Shown here one piece after another: positions 24,464-38,400 of a stretch of DNA of 64,000 nucleotides. This DNA comes from Linepithema humile (Eukaryota > Arthropoda > Insecta > Hymenoptera > Formicidae), in the NCBI RefSeq assembly GCF_040581485.1, contig NC_090129.1, forward strand, positions 21,210,764 to 21,274,763, written 5' to 3'. How positions within the stretch are numbered: the first letter of the stretch is position 1; every line of letters starts with the position of its first letter. The translations under genes were made by a program, and so were the position numbers. Under the pieces are notes generated by a model. The model had not been told where the DNA came from. It ran no database searches and saw only the letters and a list, made by a program, of their open reading frames with translations.

Positions 24464-27439
24464 AAAAAAAAAAGTGGAATCTTAGGATCTCCATATATCG
24501 ACTGTAGCGTAGAATGTTTACCTTATCTAGACTTTGTTGTTCCCATCTTGCAACTGGATGGAGAGTTTGTGCTAAAATGGATGTAGCGTACGGCTACAGA
24601 ACCAAAGATCTCTCTTGAAAGTTTTAAAATATATATATATTTTAACGCGTTCACTGCCATTCTATGCAATGTACATATATAACTTTTGCTTCTGTTACAG
24701 AATTGCTTGATCGATTGATAATAGAATTAAAATGGATGATGGTGTTTCTTGCACACAGTGATTACACATTTCTTTGCCTCGGTAAATACAGTCGGAAAAT
24801 ACATGCGCAAGCATGGCAGTCAGCGGGTTAGACGTCGTTGATTCTGTGTTCATGTGCTATTTGAAAAGAAAACATGTGTTAAGGTGTTTTTTTCATTTGT
24901 CCATCTAGCCACTATCGCAGCTCTAATATTGATTCTCATGAGAAAAAGGGTTCACCGTTTCGGTTTGAATGTCAAACTGCCATATTGCATGTTTTTGGAC
25001 ATTGATTGATTGATGCAATGATCGATTGGCACGCATGACATGTTTCGCAATGGCAATTGTATAGAATAAAAAAAAAAATTGTCCGGCGCTTTCTACATAC
25101 ATTGAATGTAGTGATGAATCTATACATTGAATGTGGTGATGCGACAATACGCGACGCTGCGATCAGCTAACGATGCTTGGACCCGAAAAATTTAAGAGAT
25201 CTTTCGTTTTAACAGACTGAGAGCATGTGAACGCTATTTCAATCAATAGTACAAAATTCCTATCTGCTACAAATTCGCTTATTTACGCAAATGATGTGCG
25301 GGATATAAGTATATAAGTTTTATTTTGAGATAATTATATTGTTGGCGATGTAACTTATAATAAGTGTTGGTAACTTGAATTGTGCATGAATTTATAATTC
25401 ATTTCGTTGTTATCGAGTCGTATGATTAGCGGAGATTGGTTTCGCACCGATACATTTTTACGCGTAAATTGAGTTGTGCGAGTCCCCTTGAATTATTCGA
25501 GCCACCTTTTCATAAATCGCGAATCATGATTCCATTCTTCGTGCGATTGTCTCCCGCGCGGAGGCAGAACGCAAGCGGGACACTCATTTCCCCATTTCGT
25601 CGATCTCAAAACAGCAGGCCGAATTGTCTTAACGAGGCCTAAGTGTTAGCAATTAGCTTTAAGGGTTAAAACGAAGAACATAGTTTTGGGAAATGTCCGT
25701 TTAAACAATCCGTAATGCGCGTATTGACGGAAATACGTCCAGATAATCAGTCTTTACAGTGATGCGCTCAAAGTTCACGTAAACGTTCACGATCGAGAGT
25801 CGATTCCCTCGCGATCGCTCGCGATTCAAACGACGCTCGGGCGCCGCGTCGATTAATTAAAATAACGGAGTTAATAAAATAATTAAAAAAAAAAAAAGTA
25901 AAAAAAATTAACGACTTCGCCCGGGAACGTCATTTAACTCGCCGGGACGTTCAAGGAATTTATTCTTTACGAGTACTCTTAATATTTGCAGTAGATTCTG
26001 TATTGAGTGGCCTTCGTTTATAAAAGATAATAGTTTCGTAAATATAAGACACGGACTACCGGAGTTGTGCGCTTCGGGTAATTGGGAAATAAAACGTCAA
26101 GGTTCGCCAAACGGTACTGACGACGGCGTGCATGCAGCAGGAAACTGAGAAAGAGAGAAAAAAAAAAAAAAAAAAAAGTTTCATCCTCGAAGCGCACAAC
26201 TCTCATCATGAGATCACACGCGCACATTCTTCAAACACACATAAGATACCGAAGGCTAGAGAATCCTCATTTTTTGTACCAAGCACGAGTTGCATTTACG
26301 CGAGGGCGAGGTGCTTCGGCGAGTACGGAAAACGCTGCTACCCAGTGCCATACGACGAGAGACTCGTAACGACGGGATACCCCGCGTAAACGGATGGCGA
26401 CGCCCCGACGACGACCGTACATTTCGCATGTCATAACGTAACGTATAAGCGTTTCTCCGCGGAATAAGCAAACAAATAATTCTATTTTACATATTGCATA
26501 ATCACCGAGGCTAAAGCGTTTAAGACGTTCCCGTTTTTTGCGGCGCAATAAACCGCGTGTCCGGCGCTCTTGTGTTCGGCCAAAGCGGCGATGAATGTAT
26601 CGCGGCGTTAAATATATTGACGGACGTTTGATCGGTCGCGCGATTTACTTTTACACCACGCGTGCAGCAAATCGATGTAATCCCACGGCGAAAGGAAGTC
26701 CGCGGGATCCCGTCGGGACATCCCGCTGGGTGATCATGTCTTTGAAATATTCCGCGTAAAAACAGAGATGCCAATGTATATCCCGCGGATATTCATTGTG
26801 GGATAATATCGGTGCGTCGTGGCTGCAACAACCAACGTTACTCTCCACTCGGCTGGAAAGTACGAGAGAGAGAAAAAAAAAAAAAATGTCATGCACTCGG
26901 AGATAAATCGCGTAATGTTTCCCGAGGAAGAGTGAAGTCTCTCGCGAGCGGCATTTCGGGATGATGCTGGTTGTTCTGGCTTCGCGATTTTGATATATTT
27001 TGATACAAAGGCAAAGCACGAGCTCATCGCCGTTCTGTCAAACGGTCGCCGTGAAAAGATCTGCACAAACTAGAAGCGGACAAGATGTATATTTAGGAGC
27101 AATAAACCCGCCGCGCGTTTAGCGCTACGCTTCCCCGATTTTCATCTCGCGGTTCCTCTCGATAAGTAAGATTGAAAGCCACACGGCTACATTTAATACG
27201 CGTCGCACTAATTCCGATTGGCACTAAATCACCAGTTAGTTTCTCCGCATTTTGTAGCTAGGATTGTGGAAGCGACATTTCAGCTCGGCGAAATAAAGCT
27301 CCGCACGACTGAGTGTTATTAATACGACTGACGCTTAACGCTAAACGCGCGGTGTGAGAGTGCGGGCCTACGTAAACACAAACATCCTGAAGGAAGTACC
27401 ATTTGTACATAAAGAGGAATAATTTATTCTATTTATGGG

Positions 27440-27440
27440 G

Positions 27441-27503
<63 letters not shown>

Positions 27504-27560
27504 TGTGTGTGTATGTATGCGTGTGTGTGAGAGAGAGAGAGAGAAAGAGGAGAGAGGAGT
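27440..27560. repeat. (GA)n/(GT)n compound microsatellite
   Basis: Long GA run, interrupted by a GT/GTAT block near 27501-27530 and resuming as GA. It is the largest simple repeat in the window. Confidence 0.95.
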
Positions 27561-27673
27561 CTGCGAGGAGTCGCGCACAGTTGTGTTAAATTTTGAGTTG
27601 TTTTGCATGTGCTTCGGTGTTTCCGTCGTGCGCGGCTGCAAACAAGCGCGTGCGACGAATTTGTAACGCATTC

Positions 27674-27734
27674 TATATAAATATATATATATATACATAC
27701 ATATATATATATATATTTATATATATATACATAG
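27674..27734. repeat. (TA)n microsatellite with ATAC interruptions
   Basis: Alternating AT tract with CATAC interruptions, just downstream of the GA repeat. Confidence 0.9.
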
Positions 27735-28022
27735 CGCAGTTAGAGAGTGATATACCAAGATCGAGATACGACGATGACGTGCGAGGCGTAAATATCCGTG
27801 CAGGTCGTCTCGCGCGTCAGCGGCGCGCGTGAGTCCTCGAAAAGTATGTCGCCTCACCTGTGGAATTTCCGCGTTCGCTCGATTTATTATTTATCGTTCG
27901 TTTTAGCACGCGGCGTCCGCGTGCCGTCGCCCCGCGGGAACCGGCGGATCGCTTTACGGACGGTCGCACGCCATCGCAGAGTACCTAGGAATATATTCTT
28001 AATATGTGAAGAAAATATAAGG

Positions 28023-28063
28023 AAAAAAAAATATATATATATATATATAAATATATATATATT
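28023..28063. repeat. A-run followed by (AT)n
   Basis: Short poly-A followed by alternating AT. A simple repeat. Confidence 0.85.
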
Positions 28064-29749
28064 AACGGTGTCTCGTTGTATTTGTATAATAAGATGTAAA
28101 GAAAAGGAAAAAAAAAACAATGGTGTCATTTGCATGGTCATTTTGAGCGACTCGATCTTCATAAATGATGCTACGTACCGGGTGCATTCTAAATTGTGTA
28201 CAAGCGTTAACTGCGTATCCATATTTTTATCCCGACGCAATGGAATTAGAATGATCGATATGATTCTGTTCGGTGAGGAGAACGACGATGTGAAAAATTC
28301 AACTTTGTACATGATACGCTAGAAACCCTCGATTAAAAGAGGCTTAGGGTGACATTCTGTGAATTTCACAAGTTTGTTTTTTTATACCACACGCGTGTCA
28401 CTTTCTCGAGTTTCATCAATCGAGCAGGATAATATTGATCTTTCTAGTTCCAACGTGTCGATCTTCGTGTGGTGAAATTAAAATCGATGCTCGAGCAAAA
28501 AATGTGTGAACGAGAACAGAGTGAGATCAGGGGATGAGGGCGAAAATTATTCGTGGCGAACATCAAATCACGTTTCATGCGTATCGCGGATTATTGACGA
28601 CGATTATTCCCGAGGTCGCTAAAGAATTGTAAAGAATCAGGTGTATAGCAAAATGTCGAAAAAAAAAAGAGATGTTCTTGGACGCGTTACTTTTATGTCG
28701 TTCAGCTCGCGGCTGTGATCATTTTAGAAACACCCATGTACGAACCCGAACCAGCAATCAACTTTGTGATAGTCTGTGTACTGAATCTGATGAACATCGT
28801 TAAATTAATCTCATCTCCTATAGATAAGGTGTATAATTATTAGAATCTCATCACACGCAAAGGAGAAAACATATTTACTACGTCATAAAGTGATAATGAG
28901 ATTGTGTTGTCCCCTGATTTGTATCATGTAGGCACGTTTAATAATAAATCGAAATATTATCTAAATTGCATTCATTATTTTCATTTTCAAATTCCTTCGA
29001 GATTAATTATTTCTTCGGATGATAACCTTTCGATCCAATCGATTCGGAGAAAACTCACAGGAAAAATGATTTTATTTCCTTTTTCCTATGTAAATACTCG
29101 AGTACATAGCAAGCATTGGTCCTAAAAATATCACAAATTAATTAGAGGTTATTCATAGCAATAATGATTATTATAATTTACCTAGTTTTTGAAAATTTTG
29201 ATTCAAAGTATGGGCGCGCGGGGCACGTAAATGTATTAAATGCGCATATTATATTTGACCTATGATGTACGTTGGTAGATAAATCTTCGGCGCTTCCTTT
29301 TGCCGTACGAAAATAGCATGATGTGCGTCTGATCTATAATTAAACATGGTCACCGCGTTAGCAAATGCCGGTTCAGTATAGTAAAGTTAGCGGCCGGTGT
29401 ACGTGTAAGCGGCGTGTTCCGCGGTAAGCGTTCTACTTTCCGGAGAAAAAAAAATTGATTTCGTCACAATACAATATTATAACACAATTCCGATCGTCTG
29501 ATATTACTTGAGCATTATTTTTGTCTTTCAAGCGAAAGTGTTATAAGTATATGTTACATAAAACTTTAAAGAAATCCGACAGCGCGAAGCAACGTGCCAT
29601 GCACTTTCGATTTATGCTTTCCCAGTTCGAATTCCTCCTCTCTGGGTTTAAATTAATTCAATTAAGGGTCGGACTTCAAATTAAGAATCTGGCCGGTCCA
29701 GGTTGAGGATTAAATCGACCTCGCCGATAATTTCAGGAATTAATTGGTC

Positions 29750-30271
29750 ATGGAGACCGCTGCGAGCCACGGCGTGTGTCCGGTTTGCGGTAGAAACGCC
29801 ACGCTGAAGTGCGGCAACTGCAGGCGCGAATTTTATTGCGACAAGTCGCACCAGTCCGAGGACTGGCCGCGTCACAGGTCCGCCTGCAGCGCCTGGAAGG
29901 TGGGTCACGCGCCCGATCTCGGACGGCACCTGCTGGCGACCAGGGATCTGGCGCCGGGCGACGTGATTCTCTCGGAGACACCTTTGGTCTGGGGACCGTC
30001 GATTCATGCGAATCAGCGACTATGCGTCGGCTGCGGCGGGCAATGCGGCGAGATCGATGTGAGATGCGGAAGGTGTTGCTGGCCGGTGTGCAGGCCCGAT
30101 TGCGAGGGGCTGTTCGATAAGAAGAGGCACGAGCTGGAGTGCGCTCTTCTTGCGTGCGCTAGAATTATTCCCAGGTATCGTGTGTCCCGGCACGGGTTGA
30201 TAATATTTCAAGCTCCGTTTACTTCGGCGCTTAATTAGCCAAGTGTTTAACGGTTAAATTTTATTTAATCA

Positions 30272-30334
<63 letters not shown>

Positions 30335-31658
30335 CTGCGAAATGTTAAACAATTTTGACGCTGCGGTTATTTTTCAAGTCGGACTTGTCTTCGTCTCGCC
30401 ATTAACTGCACGATTTACGATTAGATGCGAAGTTCTTTTGGTGATTCGCATGCTGATACTGTGGCGCACGAAGTCGAAACGCTGGATGTCCTTGGCCAAT
30501 CTGCAGAGTCACGAGGACGCGCGGGGACCCGGCACGGAGGCTCACGACGAGGTGACGAGCATATGTCAGAATCTCGGGCCGTTCTTGACGATGACGTCCG
30601 ACTGTAGAGATATTTTGCCGAAAATCTGCGGCCTGATCGACGTGAACGCGCTGGAGACCGCGCCACCGGAAGGCTCGGTGGCGATTTACGAGAACGCGTC
30701 TCTTCTCGAGCACTCCTGCTTGGCGAATACGCGACACAGTTTCCGCGTCGATGATAAAGGCAGGCCACGCATCACGGTGTACGCGATTACATTGATTAAA
30801 AAGTACGTATTTCTGAAAATTAGTCAACTCTTTATATTCTTATAAGGAATTTATTATTATTGTTACTGCGTAATGGATATTTTCAGAGGAGAACACCTGA
30901 GTACTATGTACACACACGCACTTTGGTCCACCAGAGTCAGGCGAGAGCATCTTTTAGCCACAAAATATTTTACCTGTCGATGCACACGTTGCGCTGACCC
31001 GACGGAGCTAGGCACGCACTTAGGCACCCTAAAGTGTCCCTGTAAAAATGGTTTTATGTTGCCGAACGATCCTCTGAACTCGAATACCGACTGGACCTGC
31101 AACGTGTGTCCGGGAATAATCACATCTTCGGAAATCGCGCAGTTGACGGATAGACTGGAAGAGGAAGTTACGGAAGTCATGAAGCAAGCGACCGAGCATA
31201 CTCTATCTGATCTTCTCTCACGGTAAAGTAATGATTTTCTGTTCGATTTTTATTTGTATTCATTTTTAATGAATTAAGTTAATTAAATTTTTATAGCGCC
31301 AAAAAGTTGAAAAATTACTATCTTTGAAAATTTAACGTACAATTTATTCAGACTGACGGTGCTGCTGCATCCTGGCCATCAACACTGCATATCCGTAAGC
31401 CACTCTTTGATACAATTACTGCCGCCGAGCGACCCACGGAAGTCAGATTTGTGCAAACGCATTATGGACACGGTAACCCGATTGGATCCGTACGGTGCGC
31501 GTTTGACACTTTACACGGCGGTCACTCTACGAGAGCTCGCGTCGTGTCCTGGCGAGGACAAACAAGCCCTTCTCTCGAGAGCAGCCACGTTGCTGAAGAC
31601 GGAGCCACCGAATTCGCCCGGTGAAAAACTTCGCAGACTCATCGAAATAAAATTTTAA
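29750..31658 (+). CDS. SmydA-type MYND and SET domain protein
   Basis: Four exons join in frame: 29750-30174, 30425-30802, 30887-31222, 31352-31658, giving 481 aa. An in-frame TAA at 29741 makes Met 29750 the first possible start. Residues 10-46 form a MYND zinc finger (C10, C13, C21, C24, C30, H34, H42, C46; His replaces one usual Cys). A SET domain split around the finger follows, with LEHSC at 236-240, GEHL at 269-272 before Tyr276, and a post-SET cysteine cluster (CRCTRC, later KCPC). The C-terminal helices contain the HPGHQHCISVSHSL pattern of SMYD proteins. This is the architecture of the arthropod-expanded SmydA group of putative lysine methyltransferases. The canonical NHSC is EHSC here, so catalytic activity is uncertain. 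The nearest member could be SmydA-8, but I cannot decide paralogy. Confidence 0.9.
30275..30330. repeat. (CT)28 microsatellite in SmydA intron 1
   Basis: A perfect 56-nt CT run inside the 250-nt first intron. Its end is about 95 nt before the exon 2 acceptor, so it may act as an extended pyrimidine-rich tract. Likely length-polymorphic. Confidence 0.97.
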
Positions 31659-32461
31659 CTTTCTTATACAGCTTGTAGCGATAGAGGATGAATTCAAACA
31701 GAATAGCTGTATTTGAATTATTCGAACATGAAGTATAAAAGACGAGGGAGGAGTCTTGATTTTTTTTACGAAAAAATGTTCTAAGCGATACTTCCGTGAA
31801 TAATTACTAACATCAAAATTTATTTATTTCATTTTCTCGACTTCAAATATAATTTATATCCAATACGAGTAACTGTAAAAGTAGCGAAAATATTCAATGT
31901 ACTTGTTTAGGGTAAGAAGTGTACATATAAAAAGACTTACAATATTAAAATGTAAAGAAAAAAAAATGTACATATATGTTATACAAATATCAAAATACAC
32001 GTTGATGTACGCTTATGGTCATTCCGCGTTTGCCGCGGATGCTGATTGTACGTTGTCGTAAAATCTAGACTAGATGACTGTGCCTCGAAACGCGACTAAA
32101 CGTAATCCTTCAATCCTGGAAGCAACCTCTCAAGGCATATTAATTATTAATATCGATCTGCCTTCGACGTTCACAAACTGATTGGCAAACAGATTGATAG
32201 CAAAATGAAATAAGTCACATAAATAAAAAAGCGATTTAAAAAAAAATCCGATACCATACGCTCGCATTTGTACTTTTCGTCCGAGAGAAATTTTGAAACA
32301 CGACTTGCGTGTTCAATCGTTAAAATATGCGCGTCTTTTCTCACGTTATATATATATATATATATATTTTTAATAAAAACAAGTAAAAATTATCAACGAT
32401 GCTCATGCAGATTATCGTTGCATCGCCCATACAGTTCGCTTAGGGAATTACGTAGATTATG
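31659..32461. other. Spacer between converging SmydA and NDNF genes
   Basis: The two genes point towards each other with 803 bp between stop codons, so this holds both 3'UTRs. A plus-strand AATAAA near 32223 could serve SmydA. A minus-strand signal (TTTATT on the plus strand, near 31822) would place the NDNF 3' end inside the SmydA 3'UTR, so antisense overlap is possible. No other gene is seen. Confidence 0.5.
32347..32367. repeat. (TA)n microsatellite
   Basis: Short alternating TA run in the convergent 3' region. Confidence 0.9.
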
Positions 32462-35400
32462 TTAACAGGAACGTCGTGTGCGCACACCCAACAGCGGATA
32501 CGACAAGGACTGGCCCTTCAGCTGCGCCGTGATCTGCAGGAGGTAAGCCTTGCCGGGCTGCAGCCTCTTCAAGGTGAACGTCAGCGCCCTGTCTGTCGGA
32601 GGGCTAAGTTTCTCCTCGCACTCTTCGAACGTGTACTCGGACCGCCTGCGCCGATGGAGGCCGCACTGATCCGGAACGGTCGTCACGCTGGCCAAGGACG
32701 ACGAGCTCCGCAGCTCCTTCACCAGAGTGCAGTACTTCGCAGCGCCGGCCGACTCCACGCCTATCGTCACCTCGTTACATCTCCTTAAGGATCGGTACTC
32801 CCGCGGCGGGCTTCTAGATGGTATCTGCATCAAGAAATGCGCCCAATTCGCCTCGAGTGGACAAGATTGAACAATCGAGATTTATTTGCTAATAAAAGAC
32901 AAGAGGACGAGCTTCGAAGCTTGACAAGTGCTTTGTCGAATTAAAAAAAATGATGCAAAAAAGTTGATGGAGAGTCAGACTTATCTCCATCTGAGAAATA
33001 TATCATTCTTGTATTTAAAGAAGCGTAAAAATTGAACAGGAATAAAGCGGGATCTGCGATCGCGATAAAAAATTAATTTGTCCGATCTGACGTACTTGCG
33101 GATAAATGGTGGACGATTCCTGCGTAGCCAGCACTTTTATGGTGGACACTCGAACCAGCTCCTGCGGTGTGGTCGATATACGTAACGTGTAAGTCTTGCC
33201 GGGTGGTAGAGGAGGTACGCGCAATGAGGCATATCCGACCACCTCCTTTTCCTGCCGAGCACACACAACACATTTACACATTTAAATGTGCGTCGTACGA
33301 GAATTTCGATTAGCTATTGCAGAATAATCGACTGCTGCAGTATTATTTATTTGTTAGCGATAAATTTTTTTTCCACGTAATATTAATCACACGTTAATCT
33401 TTTCTGCGATGTTTTCGATGTTTACCCGCGATATTCCTTGTCCGCTTAATTTCGCTTTCACGATGCCTCCGCCGCAGGGAAGTATGTGAAAAATGCTCGA
33501 AATGTTGTCCGGCGGACGATAACGGAAATTGACGAAACCGTCTGTCTTCCGTAGATTAGCTGTGGTGTAACGACCGTTGCGCAGCGTCAACTCCGGCGTC
33601 TTCTTGAATCGGATGGCGTCAGTAGTGACCCGATTGGAAACGTTATTCCGGGTGTTTACCTGTCGAATTAGTGCACCATTTTTCATAATTAACCCAACGA
33701 TAACCAAGCGAAGGATGAGCGAATCAATGTTATTCGAAAAAGCATATGTGATTCTCGCGTAAAACCTTTACGGAGCGAAGACTAAACAGAAAATATTTTT
33801 CTTTCTCACTTCAAAATTAATTTTATAGATTTGTGCGATTTTACGAGCCATCGATTCGATTAATATGACGAGAGACCGACCACGTATAGTGTAAAGTTGT
33901 ACGTAGTATCGTATCTCATCCTGTGAAGCGTCAGCTTCGTCTGGCGCACGCAGTGCAACCCTTCCGGGATGCCTCGATGATGATGCTCCTTCGCGGAAGA
34001 GCCGGTTCTCGCGGAGTGCGAATGAGCTTTCAGAACATTTCGAGCGGCGCAGAGCGTCGATGGGTGCGGCTGCGAGCCCGAAGTGACAGCTAAACAGTAG
34101 TTCGAGAGATGAGGATCTACGTGGCTGAAAAAACAAACGTTCCATCTTTCGAAATTGCAGTTGGAACGGTATGGGCGCGCGGGGTAAAATTGAGCTTCGA
34201 GCTAAAATTGAGTAACAATGGCAAAAAAATTGCTAATATGACGTTCAATATTCAGAAATAGTTATGCGAATATATTCGATTGTATTAAGAGTAGATTTTG
34301 AATATTTTGAGTTGCGTTCTTATTAATTACAATTTTGATTCCACGACTTTTGAAAATCTAGAAAATTTCGCGTTGGCGACAAATTGCGGTAATATTGATT
34401 GTAACGATGATTATGAAGCGTTTTGTTATACAGAACGTCTTGTAAAATGCTGAAATCTGTATTGGAATTTTAAATCATTTCATGTCTATAAACAAAAAAA
34501 AAATTCAAGCTTAAGAAAACGCACATTTCCGTTACTCATCTCGAACTTTCGCAAACGCGATGAGGATGCAATTGATACCTTTTGTTCCAGGATATCGTCA
34601 GCCGCCGTTTACTCCGTCGCTGCTGAAATCGCAGAGTGCGATGCCGATGCTCCTTCTCGTTCGCGTACATGCCCGGTATGTGATCCAGGGCGCTGGACGT
34701 CGCGTACAGAAGCACCGTGCCGGGCAGATGCTCCGTTGAACCGTTCGCGGACTCCACGGACTTGATCTCGAACCAGTAAAGACCGGCCCGCGTCTTTGGT
34801 ATCGTGAAATTTTGGTCCTCCGCGCCTTCGTACGTGAAGAGAGGTGAGCCCGGCTTCAGGGTCTTCACGGGCCACCGCGTTTGCGCTACGTGGGTAAATT
34901 AATTCAGAATCGTTCGACCGACTTGTTGGTGGAGTTATACGGGAGTGCTCGATTGATCGCGTTTTATCGCACGCGAAGGGACATTACAAACACTTTGTAA
35001 AGTACATTATGCCTTTTCAGAAGCGTACTTTCGAGATATTAACTTTCAAATTATATCATTGTTAATAATTTCAGTGTACCGTAAAGAATTAAAGCATTCG
35101 GGAAACTAGATAATTTAATTATGACAAATTAAAAAATTTATGTTAATTTGTGAAAATAAAATAGCTGACAAACTGCTAGTGTTATCGTATCCAGAGTTTC
35201 ACGTACATTTTATTCCTTCCGCTTCCTGATCGTTTTCAGGCGGCTCCACGTAACTGACCGTCCAAGATATCGGACCGCTGCACGGGCTAACAAGTAACGT
35301 GAGAGGCGGGCCTTCCCGTGGACTCAGGTAATAGAACCTGTAAGAATTTCATCTGCATCCAGTTTGATATTGGTGTGCGTTCGCGGCACGTTGAGCGTAC

Positions 35401-38400
35401 GCAAACGTCGAATGTGCGATCGGCGTGACGGTTGTGGCGCGACGCGGCTGCAGTCCACAAGTCGGAAGATATACTTTATTTGCAATATTTTCATCGGCCA
35501 TTTACGATCGATAGGATTTCGCTCCACTTCCGACGCCGCATTCCGCGGCGTCGTGAAGCGCGCTGTCGCAAAAATTGCCGCCGACTGATCGGGTTAACCC
35601 GGCGTGTTCTCGTTATCATAATCGACGTCGATCCGGCGGTCAACGTTAATCCGGTGAAGAACACCGCGCGGCGGATGTTGCATATCGTAATCGACATAAT
35701 TATCCTGTAGTCGCGCAGTCTTCAAGTCACGCAACGCGCATACACACGTATAGCCGTACGTACACGTATACTGAATCCGTACCGTTATACTTAGTTACAA
35801 TGTTTGATCGAACTGATACAATTCCTTTTTTCCTCCCTCCGCCCTCCTCTTCACCCTTTCGCTCTTTCCCTCTCTCTCTCTCCCTCTTTTTTTCTCGAAA
35901 ATTATACCGCTCAACTCTTTACGCCTCGATGATGCTGCTCATCCTGTACCGCCTCCGCTCTCCTTCGTACTCCTTCTCGCGTCGTTGTCGGACTCTTTCC
36001 TCTTTTTTGCGTCGAGGTCGACAACGCACGCGGTTCAACCCGTTAGCTTCCGAGCGTCGCCGCCGTCGTCGTCGTTGTCGTCGTCGTTCACGAGGAACGT
36101 CGAGACGCCGCAGCCTCCGCAGCCGCCACACGTGCTCCTCGCGCTCGCGTCTGGCGGTGAGACAGCTATTGTAAAATTAGCGTCGGGGCACAATGCCGGC
36201 GTCGCGGCGTCTGGGGTCGCGCAGCCACGACCCCCGTGATCTAAATCCGGTATCGCGTAGTTGTCCCGTACGCGAAAGAGAGACGGGAAGAGAGACAGAG
36301 GCGGGGAGAGCCTCGAATTGATCCTGTTAGACGGTCTGTTTTCTCCCTCTCCCGCCGTCTCTTTTTCTCTTGTCGCGAGTCTGCCGCAAGTTTCGTGGAA
36401 AATCGCGACCGAGATAGGTAGGGCGCTTTACGGCGCGTGGCGTCGCTCGTCCTCTTCCTCCTGACGCGCGATCCACGAGGGGAGCGACCCCGCGTAAGGT
36501 GCGACTGGACGCGCGTCACGAGAATGATGGTATAATGTCGATGCGAACGGCGAAGTTAAAAGTACTTCGGAATTATTCAAATCCTCCGATTTTATCGGGC
36601 CGTATTATGAATAAAGTTTTCATTCGATGCTCCTATTTAGAACTTTGCAGAGAGAAAGGGAATATTGCGTAACATTATATTAAAATATGTAGCTCTATCT
36701 GAAAAAATGTAACAAATAAGCGATTTAAAATAGAAATGTTCTCGAGGAACAAAAATGAGAATCGAAACATTTTTTTTTCTAAATTTAAAATTTAGAATTT
36801 GAAATTTAAGAATTTAGAATTAAAAGTTTAGAATTTAAAATTTAATAAATTCTAAATTTAAAATGTCTCCGAATATATTGATTTGTAGCATTTTGGCAAG
36901 TTTGTATCATGATTACCATCGGCATCACGAAAGTGATTTTGGAATTACTGCTTCCAATAGCACATAAAAGGCATCATTTAACAATAGAATTCGTGCCACG
37001 TGATATCAGCGACATAGGAAGTGTTACGGTAGCGTATTTGCACGCGTGAAGATATTTGAGGCATAAAGATCGAGGAAATCTATCGATTGTCATGCTCGAA
37101 ATTCGACAGACGTAATTCTATTTTGATACTGGAATAAAATATTCTGTGAAAATACTCATACACAATCGTAACTTAAATTCGTAGTTTAAATTTTACAAAA
37201 TCTTATTTCGATTTTTCAAAACAGCGCAAATGTTCGCTTTAAACTTCTTTCCAATAGTTAAGAGCACAATTTTACAGTGTGCTTACTGACGTTATGTCGA
37301 TGTTCTGCGAATTAAAGTCATCTCTGAGCTCGCGATTTGATCAAGATTCGACATCAAGAATTTTCGATAATTTAGCCTCGACAGTGCGATAATTCACATG
37401 GCATCGAGAACACTGCGTTCATTAGCTGCCGTCTTTAGTTTGCGAAAAATTTCTTTCCGTAAGTAAAGAATTGAGCATAAATATTTGTTCACCGTAAAAT
37501 CGAAAATTTGTAAACCAAGAGGAGAGTGTAATTCTGTGCTTTTGACTTCAGCCAAAGCTTCGTGGAAACCGTCTGATAGAAGGACTTTATGACGCGTAGC
37601 GTCGCGACGGATCGGACCATTAGACGCCGGGTGCATATTGTAAGGGCGCAAAGGAGCACGAGGACAATAACAGAGCGACCAAATTTTATCGTCCGGTTCC
37701 ATCATATATGCAACAGCCGTCAGCGCGCAGCATCCGCTTTTCCTTATCACCGGGAAAGTTCGATGCAACTATCGAGTCACATAAGTGATACGCAGTGAAT
37801 CTAGATTGCAGCAAATTTCAAACGCGTAAAAATAGATACGTAATTGTTTTCATCCTTTTTTGGGCAATTAATAAATTCGCTAAAATGAATTAAAAACTAG
37901 TAAAAGTAAATGAAGCGAGAATTGAACGAGTTATATTGTACATTTTTCTCATTCATTGACTAAATTAATTATTTCAAGAGTTTGTTATTCAGAAGATTTA
38001 TAATGGAAATAATTGGAAAATAAAAAAGTTTTTTCAGCTTTTTTTTAGATGAATTTCGTGGAAATAGCATCGATGGCGCACACTTTTATTACGCGCAACG
38101 GCCTTCGTCTGGTTTTCGCGCGTATGACGCCGCTACGCGCAACCTTACATCTCATTGCATTCATCGTGAACGAAAGTGTCGGCTACAGTCCTTTATACAC
38201 TGCTCCGATGTGGGTCGTATGTATCGAATCGCATGCGTATGCAAAATGTGCATCCGATTACGTACACTAGCATCCGCCGCGGTTGACGAAACGCGGCACG
38301 GGGTGCGTGACGTTGCTGTAAACGTTCGCGGTTCCCCCAACGTGCGTATCGAGCAAACAATTTACGCACTCAAAAATAGTTACTTAAATATTTCGCGCCG

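Larger units (their letters stand above)
23660..29740. other. Non-coding region after sol, including its 3'UTR
   Basis: No recognisable gene lies between the sol stop and the SmydA start. The first part must hold the sol 3'UTR. Its composition stays moderately GC-rich, with CpG-dense patches (about 25740-25860, 26240-26720, 27780-27990) unlike the AT-rich left end, which would fit an extended 3'UTR or regulatory DNA. The last 300-400 bp before 29750 should hold the SmydA promoter. Confidence 0.45.
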
